In this document: positions 42,708 to 51,254 of the stretch, piece after piece
Numbering within the stretch: position 1 is the first letter of the stretch
Layout: each line of letters begins with the position of its first letter
Assembly (NCBI GenBank): GCA_019637265.1
Contig: JAHBVY010000002.1
Coordinates: 832,861 to 896,860, forward strand
Source: Polyangiaceae bacterium
Lineage (GTDB): Bacteria > Myxococcota_A > Polyangia > Polyangiales > Polyangiaceae
Length of the DNA stretch: 64,000 bases
Direction of reading: 5' to 3'
The notes under the pieces: generated by a model
Told to the model about the DNA's origin: nothing
Databases searched by the model: none
Seen by the model: the letters and a program-made list of their open reading frames with translations, nothing else
Program-made: the position numbers and the translations under genes

Positions 42708-45524
42708 ATGGCAAATTCACGCTCCCTCGTCATCGTCGAGTCTCCCGCAAAGGCGCGAACTATCGCGGGATTCTTGGGGGACGCGTTCATGGTGGAGTCC
42801 TCGATCGGGCACATCCGTGACCTGCCGAAGCGCGCCAGCGACATCCCCGCGCAATACAAAGGTCAGCCCTGGGCGCGGCTCGGCGTCGACGTGGAGCGCG
42901 ACTTTCAGCCGCTGTACGTCGTGGACGCCGACAAGAAGAGCCACATCCAGAAGCTGAAGGACCTGCTGAAGCGCGCCGACACCCTCTACCTCGCGACCGA
43001 TGAAGACCGCGAAGGGGAGAGCATCGCGTGGCACCTGCTCGAGGTGTTGAAGCCCAAGGTGCCAGTGAAGCGCATGGTGTTCCACGAGATCACCCGGCGC
43101 GCGATCGAGGCCGCCATCCAGGCGCCGCGGCAAATCGACCGCGCGCTGGTCGACGCTCAGGAGGCGCGGCGCATCCTGGATCGGCTCTACGGCTACGAGG
43201 TCTCCCCCGTGCTGTGGAAGAAGATCATGCCGAAGCTCTCCGCCGGCCGGGTGCAGAGCGTGGCCACGCGCATCATCGTGGCGCGGGAGCAGGAGCGGAT
43301 GCGGTTCCGCGCCGCTTCGTACTGGGGCATCGAGGGGCAGTTTCAGGTGGCTTCACAGCCGCCGTTCGAGGCGAGCCTGCTCGCGGTGGACGATCAGCGC
43401 GTTGCCGTGGGGAAAGACTTCAACGACCAAGGCGCGCTGAAGAAGCCCGAGCTCTTGCTGCTCACGGAGCCGCTCGCGCGGGGGCTCGCGGAGGCGCTGG
43501 TGGGGCAGCCAGCCCAGGTGCTCTCGGTGGAGCGCAAGCCGAACCGGAGGAGCCCCGCGGCGCCGTTCATGACGAGCACGCTGCAGCAGGAGGCGGGGCG
43601 CAAGCTGCGCTTCACCTCCGCGCGGGCGATGCGCGCGGCGCAGCGCCTGTATGAGAACGGCTACATCACCTACATGCGTACGGACAGCACCACGCTCTCC
43701 GCTTCGGCGGTGCAGTCGGCGCGCGCGCAGATCGAGCAGATGTACGGCAAGGAGTACCTGCCGAAGGCGCCGCGCAGCTACAAGAGCAAGGTGAAGAACG
43801 CGCAGGAGGCGCACGAGGCGATCCGCCCGGCGGGCGACGTGTTTCGGCTGCCGGAGCACGTGGCGCGCGAGGTGGAGCCAGACGAGGCCAAGCTCTACGA
43901 GCTGATTTGGAAGCGCACCGTGGCCTCGCAGATGGCGGACTCCCAGGGGGAGACAATTTCCGTGCGGATTGGCGTGAAGGCGAAGGATGGACGCTCGGCG
44001 GAGCTCGGCACGAGCGGCAACACCATCACCTTCCCGGGCTTCTTGCGCGCCTACGTGGAGGGCAGCGACGACCCGGCGGCGGAGCTCGGCGACAAGGAGA
44101 AGCACCTGCCGGCGATGAAGGAGGGCGACCGCCTGGCGAGCCTCGCGTTCAAGCCCGAGGGCCATGAGACGCAGGCGCCGGCGCGCTACACGGAGGCCTC
44201 CTTGGTGCGGAAGTTGGAGGAGCTCGGCGTCGGGCGCCCGTCGACCTACGCCTCGATCATCAGCACCATCCAGGCGCGCGGCTACGTGTGGAAGAAGGGC
44301 ACCGCGCTGGTGCCCTCGTTCACCGCCTTCGCCGTCATCGCGCTGCTCGAGCAGCACTTCGGTGACCTGGTGGACTACGCCTTCACGGCGCGCATGGAAG
44401 ACGAGCTGGACGCCATCGCGGGCGGCGCGGAGCAGGCGGTGCCGTGGCTCAAGCGCTTCTATTTCGGCACGGGAAAAGCCGCCAACGACACCGACGGCGC
44501 GAGCCTCGACCGAGGCCTCCGCGCGCTGGTCGCCGACCGCCTGGGGGAGATCGACGCGCGCGCCATCAACTCGTTGCCGCTCGGTAAGGACGAGGAGGGC
44601 CGCGAGATCGTGGTGCGCGTGGGGCGCTTCGGCGCCTACCTCCAGCGCGATGAAGATCGCGCGAGCCTGCCGGAAGATCTCGCGCCGGACGAGCTGACCT
44701 TGAGCCGCGCCGCGGAGCTGCTCGCGGCGCCTTCCGGCGATCGGCGCCTGGGCGAGGACCCGGAGACGGGGCTGCCGGTGTTCGTGCGCGCGGGGCGCTT
44801 CGGCGCCTACGTGCAGCTCGGCGAGGCGGGCGAGGGCAAGGAGAAGCCCAAGACAGGGAGCCTGCTCAAGAGCATGGATCCGGCCGAGCTGACCTTGAGC
44901 GACGCGCTCAAGCTCCTGAGCCTGCCGCGCGAGGTGGGCCAGGGGCCGAGCGGGGAGCCGATCACGGCGCAGCTCGGTAAATTCGGCCCTTACCTTCGCA
45001 TGGGCACGGACAGCCGCAGCCTGGCGTCGGAGGACGAGGTCTTCACCTGCACCGTGGAGCAGGCGCTGGCGCTGTTCGCCACGCCGCGCACGCGAGGTCA
45101 GCGCGCCGCGGCGGCGCCGCTGAAGGAGCTGGGCGCGGATCCGGTGAGCGGCGGCAACATCACGCTGCGCGCGGGGCGCTTCGGGCCCTACGTGACCGAC
45201 GGGGAGACCAACGCGAGCCTGCGCAAAGACGACGACCCGGAGACGCTGAGCCACGAGCGCGCGGTGGAGCTGATCGCCGAGCGCCGAGCGCGCGGCCCGT
45301 CGAAGAAGAAGCGAGTCACCAAGAAGGCCGCGACCAAGAAGGCACCCACAAAGAAGACTGCGGCGAAGAAGGTCGCCAAGAAGGCGCCAGCCAAGAAGAC
45401 CGCGACCAAGAAAGCACCCACGAAGAAGGCCGCCAAGAAGGCGCCAGCCAAGAAGGCCAGCTCCAAGAAGGCGCCCACCAAGAAGGCCCCGACGAAGGCG
45501 GCGCTGGAAGAAGCGGTGCTGTAG
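42708..45524 (+). CDS. topA: DNA topoisomerase I (type IA)
   Basis: ATG 42708 (MANSRSLVIVESPAKA) gives 938 residues. Toprim motifs VIVESPAKARTI and LATDEDREGESIAWHL are intact, as is the active-site tyrosine in YITYMRTDS (about Tyr322) that forms the covalent DNA link. The C terminus has no Cys zinc fingers; instead there are four topoisomerase C-terminal repeats marked GRFGAYLQ, GRFGAYVQ, GKFGPYLRMG and GRFGPYVTDG. From about residue 865 a Lys/Ala/Pro tail of KKAPAKKA-type repeats resembles histone H1, seen in actinobacterial and myxobacterial TopA. It relaxes negative supercoils. Confidence 0.97.
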   Translation: MANSRSLVIVESPAKARTIAGFLGDAFMVESSIGHIRDLPKRASDIPAQYKGQPWARLGVDVERDFQPLYVVDADKKSHIQKLKDLLKRADTLYLATDEDREGESIAWHLLEVLKPKVPVKRMVFHEITRRAIEAAIQAPRQIDRALVDAQEARRILDRLYGYEVSPVLWKKIMPKLSAGRVQSVATRIIVAREQERMRFRAASYWGIEGQFQVASQPPFEASLLAVDDQRVAVGKDFNDQGALKKPELLLLTEPLARGLAEALVGQPAQVLSVERKPNRRSPAAPFMTSTLQQEAGRKLRFTSARAMRAAQRLYENGYITYMRTDSTTLSASAVQSARAQIEQMYGKEYLPKAPRSYKSKVKNAQEAHEAIRPAGDVFRLPEHVAREVEPDEAKLYELIWKRTVASQMADSQGETISVRIGVKAKDGRSAELGTSGNTITFPGFLRAYVEGSDDPAAELGDKEKHLPAMKEGDRLASLAFKPEGHETQAPARYTEASLVRKLEELGVGRPSTYASIISTIQARGYVWKKGTALVPSFTAFAVIALLEQHFGDLVDYAFTARMEDELDAIAGGAEQAVPWLKRFYFGTGKAANDTDGASLDRGLRALVADRLGEIDARAINSLPLGKDEEGREIVVRVGRFGAYLQRDEDRASLPEDLAPDELTLSRAAELLAAPSGDRRLGEDPETGLPVFVRAGRFGAYVQLGEAGEGKEKPKTGSLLKSMDPAELTLSDALKLLSLPREVGQGPSGEPITAQLGKFGPYLRMGTDSRSLASEDEVFTCTVEQALALFATPRTRGQRAAAAPLKELGADPVSGGNITLRAGRFGPYVTDGETNASLRKDDDPETLSHERAVELIAERRARGPSKKKRVTKKAATKKAPTKKTAAKKVAKKAPAKKTATKKAPTKKAAKKAPAKKASSKKAPTKKAPTKAALEEAVL

Positions 45525-45545
45525 CGCGCCGCGACGGCGCACTCA

Positions 45546-46793
45546 TCAGACCAACTGACTTCGCTGCTTGCCCCAGCTGAGCTGCACCAGCTGCTCGGCG
45601 GGCAACGGCGCGGGCAGAGGTGCGTCGGCCGGCTCGACCACGATCTCGAAGCGTCCGTTGTCGAACGGCTGGCCCGAGGCGGGCACGACTGGCACCAGGC
45701 GTTCGCGAACCCCCTGCCGAGCGTGCACCCGCGCGCGGTAGTGACAATACGGGTTGTTCCCGGGGCGCCCCAACAGCGCGTGCGCCGTGAAGCTGCAGCC
45801 TCCGAGGCAAGTGGCGGCGAAATCGCAGCTCCTACAGAAGCCCCACAGCGCCTCCACCGTGCGGCTCCGCATCGAGGCGAGCTCCGGCGTACTCTCCCAC
45901 AGCGCCCGGAGCGAGCGCTGGCGCAAGTTGCCCCCTACGTAAGCGGCGGTTTGCAGCGAGGGGCAGCCCTTCACGGCGCCGTTCGACTCCACCCCGAGCA
46001 CGTAGCGCCCCGCCTGACACCCCGAGAAGTGGTCGCGCCCGTTCGGCAGGGTGGAGCGAAGGAGCGCCTCCTCTTCCCCGAAGTAGCCCAAATTGTTTCC
46101 AGGTAATAACAGGATGCCCTGAGCGTAGGCGCGGCGCTTGAGGGCGGCGACGCGCGGCATCAGGTCGAGCAGCTCCCACGGCTGCAAGATGAGCTCCGTG
46201 CGATCCGCGGCGCGGCCCAGGGGCGCGGTGAGCTGCACCTGCCAGGCCGTGATGCCACAGGCCTGAAGGTGCTCGAACAGCGGCTCGAGGTCGGCTTGGT
46301 TCAGGCGATTGACGTTGGTGTTCGCGGTGATGCGGATCCCCGCCTCACGGCAGTGCTCGAGCGCCGCCGTCGCGTAACGGAAGCTCCCCGTGAGGCGCCG
46401 CATCCGATCGTGCGTCGCCTGGAGGCCATCCACGCTCACGGAGACCTGAAGTAAGCCGGCCTGGTGCATCGCGCGCGCCAGCTCCGCGGTGACGCCGCGG
46501 CCCCCCGTGGTGAGCGTCGGGTGGATGCCCGCCTCCGCCAGCGCCTGGACCACCTGGAGGAAGCCCGAATGAAGGTAAGCCTCCCCGCCTATCAGCACCA
46601 CCTCGCGCGCCCCCAGCGCCGCCAGCTCGGAGACCACCCGGAGCGCCTCCTCGGTGCTCAGCTCATCGGGGCGCGCCTTGCTCGCGCGCGAGCCGCAGTG
46701 CGCGCACGCGTGATCGCAGCGGAGCGTGAGCTCCCACACCACGTACGCCGGGAAGAAATCGCCCGACAGCACGTCCAAACGCCGGCGACTCAT
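45546..46793 (-). CDS. Radical SAM / SPASM-domain protein
   Basis: 415 residues. The radical SAM cluster motif is CDHACAHC (Cys 26, 30, 33), with the SAM-binding GGEAYL and SVDGLQATHDRMR strands. The C-terminal SPASM region supplies further cluster cysteines: SGCQAGRY, KGCPSL, GFCRSCDFAATCLGGC and NPYCHYRA. This type commonly modifies peptides or proteins. Its start overlaps the stop of the preceding zinc-ribbon/DUF4215 gene by ATGA, so the pair is coupled and that protein is the best candidate partner or substrate. No PqqD-like recognition domain is seen. Converges on topA with 21 bases between. Confidence 0.93.
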   Translation of the reverse strand: MSRRRLDVLSGDFFPAYVVWELTLRCDHACAHCGSRASKARPDELSTEEALRVVSELAALGAREVVLIGGEAYLHSGFLQVVQALAEAGIHPTLTTGGRGVTAELARAMHQAGLLQVSVSVDGLQATHDRMRRLTGSFRYATAALEHCREAGIRITANTNVNRLNQADLEPLFEHLQACGITAWQVQLTAPLGRAADRTELILQPWELLDLMPRVAALKRRAYAQGILLLPGNNLGYFGEEEALLRSTLPNGRDHFSGCQAGRYVLGVESNGAVKGCPSLQTAAYVGGNLRQRSLRALWESTPELASMRSRTVEALWGFCRSCDFAATCLGGCSFTAHALLGRPGNNPYCHYRARVHARQGVRERLVPVVPASGQPFDNGRFEIVVEPADAPLPAPLPAEQLVQLSWGKQRSQLV

Positions 46794-47428
46794 GGCTCGG
46801 CGAAGGGCGCGTCCAAGCCGGCGTCCGTCTCCTCCAGGCGACAGCGCGCGCTGCAGCCATCCCCATCTTCACGACCGCCGTCGTCGCACTGCTCGTAGCC
46901 CTGCACGATGCCGTCGCCGCAGCTCGGCGTGAACTCGACCCGCAGCGCGGTGCTCGAGGCGGCGCCAGGCGGCGCGGCGACCAAGATGTTCGTGGAGCCC
47001 ATGGTGTGGAAGCTGATCTCCCCGCTCTGGCTGGCGGGCGCGCAGCTCACCTCCACGTGGCCCTCACAGCCGCGCTCGGAGACGGCAACAGGCTGTTCAC
47101 CTGACCAAAGCAAGCGCACCTCACCCGGCTCGGGTGTCGACACGGTGAAGCCGTACTGCTCACCGCTGCCGCAGGAGAGCGAGGCGACCGTGTCTGACAC
47201 GCTGCGCCCCGCGTCGAGCCGCACGGCCTCGCCCGTGATGGGGGTGTAGTAGTTACATGCCCCCTCCTCCAGCGGCGCGCCGTAGCAGGCCATCAGCGTG
47301 ACGCTGGACACCGCGCCCAGCGCCGCCACCTTCAGCGCGCGGAGCCGCGGCGAGCGCGCACCACAGTTCGGACAAGCCGCGCCCGGCGCCGGCAAGAACC
47401 CCTCACACGCCCCACAGCTGCTCAGCAT
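46790..47428 (-). CDS. Zinc-ribbon, membrane-anchored DUF4215-type protein, partner of the radical SAM gene
   Basis: From ATG 47428 (MLSSCGACEG) 212 residues. A cytoplasmic zinc ribbon (CGAC...CPNC, ten residues between pairs) precedes one hydrophobic helix ending VSSVTLMACYGA, which could be either a membrane anchor or a lipoprotein signal. The outer part has a beta-rich region, then a Cys/Asp repeat of the DUF4215 type (CGDGIVQGYEQCDDGGREDGDGCSARC) and the acidic tail EETDAGLDAPFAEP. The ribbon-helix-DUF4215 order plus coupling to a SPASM enzyme is unusual. A GTG/ATG further upstream would add no domain. Confidence 0.8.
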   Translation of the reverse strand: MLSSCGACEGFLPAPGAACPNCGARSPRLRALKVAALGAVSSVTLMACYGAPLEEGACNYYTPITGEAVRLDAGRSVSDTVASLSCGSGEQYGFTVSTPEPGEVRLLWSGEQPVAVSERGCEGHVEVSCAPASQSGEISFHTMGSTNILVAAPPGAASSTALRVEFTPSCGDGIVQGYEQCDDGGREDGDGCSARCRLEETDAGLDAPFAEP

Positions 47429-47834
47429 ACCGGGAGCATAGCGAGCGCCGTGCCAAACCGCAGCAAGCGGGCGAAGGCGCCGGCAGGCAACCAAGTGGAC
47501 GCACGAAAGCGCCGAGAGGGGCGGGTTTGAAACCCGCCCCTACACCACGCGGAGCGCCACCGGGACATCACTGAAGAGAGTACCCACAGGACAAACGACG
47601 CGCGAAGGGGTCGACAGCCCGAGGTGCGGATGGCCAACGCGCAGTGGCGCGGGACGAACGACGCGCGAAACGCGAAGGGATCGACAGAGCGTGAAGGGCC
47701 TTGAGCCACCACGCCAACGACGCATGAAGGCGCGGAGGCGCGGGATACGCCAAGGCGCTTCGCGGCGCGCCGGTGTGACATGCTTGTCGCCCCTCGCCCC
47801 GCCGAGTTCACGATCGGCTTCCTCACGGATCAAG
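47429..47834. other. Intergenic region with palindrome and direct repeats
   Basis: About 405 bases, divergent between the zinc-ribbon protein and the methyltransferase. 47519-47543 is an exact second copy of the palindrome at 40599. 47597-47620 and 47658-47690 share ACGACGCGCGAA followed by GGGGTCGACAG or GGGATCGACAG, a loose direct repeat. No gene or clear promoter was seen. Confidence 0.5.
47519..47543. repeat. Palindromic repeat, GTAGGGGC family
   Basis: GGGCGGGTTT-G-AAACCCGCCC at 47519-47539 plus CCTAC, identical over 25 bases to the copy at 40599. Such exact identity at two distant intergenic sites suggests recent copying or conversion. Confidence 0.85.
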
Positions 47835-48554
47835 ATGGACCTCTACGCCGCGCCGCGGCTCTACGCTCAGCTGTTCGGTGCGCGCGAGCACGACGTCGCG
47901 CTCTACCGCTGGCTCGCCCAGGGCCTGCCCGAAGGTGAGCCGGTGCTCGAGCTGGGCGTGGGCAGCGGGCGGGTGGCCCTCGCCTTGGCGGCGGACGGCG
48001 TGCCGGTCATCGGGGTCGATCGCGCCGTGCCGATGCTCGAAGCGCTCGCGTCCCAAGCGCGGGTTTTGGGGGTTGGGGACCGCCTGCAGACGCTGCACGC
48101 CGACATCCAGGCGCTGGAGCTGCCGCGGCGGTTCAGTTTGATCTCGTTCCCGTTCAACGGCCTCGCCCATGCAGACGACGCGGCGGCGCTGCACGCCGTG
48201 CTGAGCGCCGTCGCCCGTCACCTCGCCGAAGGCGGCGTGTTCGCCTTCGACGTGCTGCGCCTCGCGCCACACCACCTGGACAGTGAGCACCACACGCCCT
48301 ACTTCGAGCACCCGGAGACGGGCGTCCCCTGCCGCGTCATCGAGCGCGCGCGTTACCACGCAGCAATACAGCGCCTCGAGGTGAGCGTCGAGCTACGCCC
48401 CATGCGTGGCAGTCAGCCAAACGAACAATGGACGCTGTCGCTACGCCTGTTCGAGCCCCCGGAGCTGACGCGCGCGCTCAGCGCCGTGGGGCTCCGCGTG
48501 ACCAACCAGGTGGACCTAGGGGATTCCGATGCCTTGATTTGTAAGGCAAAATGA
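47835..48554 (+). CDS. Class I SAM-dependent methyltransferase
   Basis: ATG 47835 (MDLYAAPRLY) gives 239 residues. Motif I is LELGVGSGRVALALA, followed by VIGVDRAVPML, then the domain-typical FSLISFPFNGLAHADD and HLAEGGVFAFDVL. The C-terminal sequence (PCRVIERARY, WTLSLRLFEPPELTRAL) is like small-molecule methyltransferases with a lid. The substrate is unknown. The frame carries a copy of the dispersed TTTTGGGGGTTGGGG motif (about 48063-48077) read VLGVG between motifs I and II; the frame remains open. Confidence 0.88.
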   Translation: MDLYAAPRLYAQLFGAREHDVALYRWLAQGLPEGEPVLELGVGSGRVALALAADGVPVIGVDRAVPMLEALASQARVLGVGDRLQTLHADIQALELPRRFSLISFPFNGLAHADDAAALHAVLSAVARHLAEGGVFAFDVLRLAPHHLDSEHHTPYFEHPETGVPCRVIERARYHAAIQRLEVSVELRPMRGSQPNEQWTLSLRLFEPPELTRALSAVGLRVTNQVDLGDSDALICKAK

Positions 48555-48619
48555 CCATTGGGCGGCGACGGGGGCCGGTCGCATCACCACCACCATGCGG
48601 CCCAATGCATGAAACATCA

Positions 48620-48649
48620 GGTAGGGGCGACCAGCCGGGCGCCCCTACC
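48620..48649. repeat. Palindromic repeat, GTAGGGGC family
   Basis: GGTAGGGGCG (48620-48629) and CGCCCCTACC (48640-48649) are perfect 10-bp arms with a 10-base loop. A decayed relative (GGGCGCCCCCACCGATGGGGCG) lies at 48697-48718. Both lie between the methyltransferase stop and the convergent enolase stop, where a hairpin could terminate either transcript. Confidence 0.75.
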
Positions 48650-48746
48650 GCACGATGGGGACCAACGCATGAAACCGTCATGGTCATGGACCCTATGGGC
48701 GCCCCCACCGATGGGGCGTGACGTATGGATCCGTCACAACGATGGG

Positions 48747-50165
<1,419 letters not shown>

Positions 50166-50292
50166 TCATTGCAGACGCGCCGAGCGGCGGTTCGCTGCAT
50201 AATTCAGGATTCGCGGTGGTCCCACGACTGGTAGCCCGGGCACGAGACGTGCAACGGGTGCTCGCCCGGTGGAGTCCGCGCGTCACCACGTC

Positions 50293-51246
50293 ATGCGTCT
50301 TCGTTCAGCCTCAGCCCAACGCTTGCTCCCACAGCTCGCCCTCGTCACCACCTTGGCGCTGGGCTCCATCGCCTGTTCGGGGGATGACGAGCGCCCCAAG
50401 GCGAACCTGAGCGGGGGCACTGGGGCTCAGGGCGGTGATGGAGGCAGCGCGGGGAGTGGCGGTGATGGGGGCAGCGCGGGTGATGGCGGCAGTGCAGGTG
50501 ATGGCGGCAGTGCAGGCAATGGGGGCAGCGCCGGGAGTGGTGGCGATGGCGGCAGCGCTGGGGCGGGTGGTACCAGCGGGGCGGCTGGCAGCGGGGCCGG
50601 CGGCGCGGGTGGGAGCGTCGGTGGTGCCGGCGGCACCAGCGGTGGAGGCGCGGGGGGCGACGGAGGCACGGGCGGCACCGTGGACATCCCCCCGGTGGAC
50701 GACGTGTGTCAGACACCGACTGGCTTCCTGACGGACAGCATCGCCTTCGTGCCGGGCACGAACGCCCAGCTCGCCGCGACGCTGAACCACCTCACCTACT
50801 CCGCGCCCGAGGCGCTCGCGATCGTCGCGATGGTCAAGCCGTCGATGGGCGGCGGGTCCGCGTACATCGGCGCGGCCGACCTAGTCAGTGTTGCTTACGC
50901 ATTCGTGGACGGCTTCAAGCCCACCGCGAGCGACCTCTTCCTCCAGGTAGGTGGCTTCAGCACCACCAGCCCAGGCTCGGGGTGGCTCTCGCTGAGGGAC
51001 GGCACACAGAAGCGCATCAAGCTGGACAACATTGGCCTCACGGCCACCACCTCCGAGAGCTGTAGCCGCTTGGTAGGCATCCTCACCGCCACCATCCCAG
51101 CGTCGGAAGGCAGCATCAGCCTGAGCAGCCCCGGCGGCGGCTCGCGCACCATCACGCAGCTCGCTGGCGCGCCGCCTTGGGACGTGCGTGCCCTGCTCCA
51201 AGCCTCGAGCGTCAGCTTCGATTTCAACAGCCTGCCCTCAGATTGA
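50293..51246 (+). CDS. Gly-Ser-Ala repeat lipoprotein with C-terminal globular domain
   Basis: ATG 50293 (MRLRSASAQ) gives 317 residues. The signal VTTLALGSIACSGDD is a lipobox. Residues about 40-125 form a repetitive linker with six GGSAG units plus GAGG/GGDGG variants. The C-terminal approximately 185 residues are a globular beta-rich domain (DVCQTPTGFLTDSIAFVPG, GSGWLSLRDGTQKRIKLDNI) without a named family. Eight bases separate its stop from the next start, so it is in operon with the large surface protein. The layout parallels 10.2-10.5 kb: repeat lipoprotein next to an exported protein. Confidence 0.8.
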   Translation: MRLRSASAQRLLPQLALVTTLALGSIACSGDDERPKANLSGGTGAQGGDGGSAGSGGDGGSAGDGGSAGDGGSAGNGGSAGSGGDGGSAGAGGTSGAAGSGAGGAGGSVGGAGGTSGGGAGGDGGTGGTVDIPPVDDVCQTPTGFLTDSIAFVPGTNAQLAATLNHLTYSAPEALAIVAMVKPSMGGGSAYIGAADLVSVAYAFVDGFKPTASDLFLQVGGFSTTSPGSGWLSLRDGTQKRIKLDNIGLTATTSESCSRLVGILTATIPASEGSISLSSPGGGSRTITQLAGAPPWDVRALLQASSVSFDFNSLPSD

Positions 51247-51254
51247 GCGCCGCT

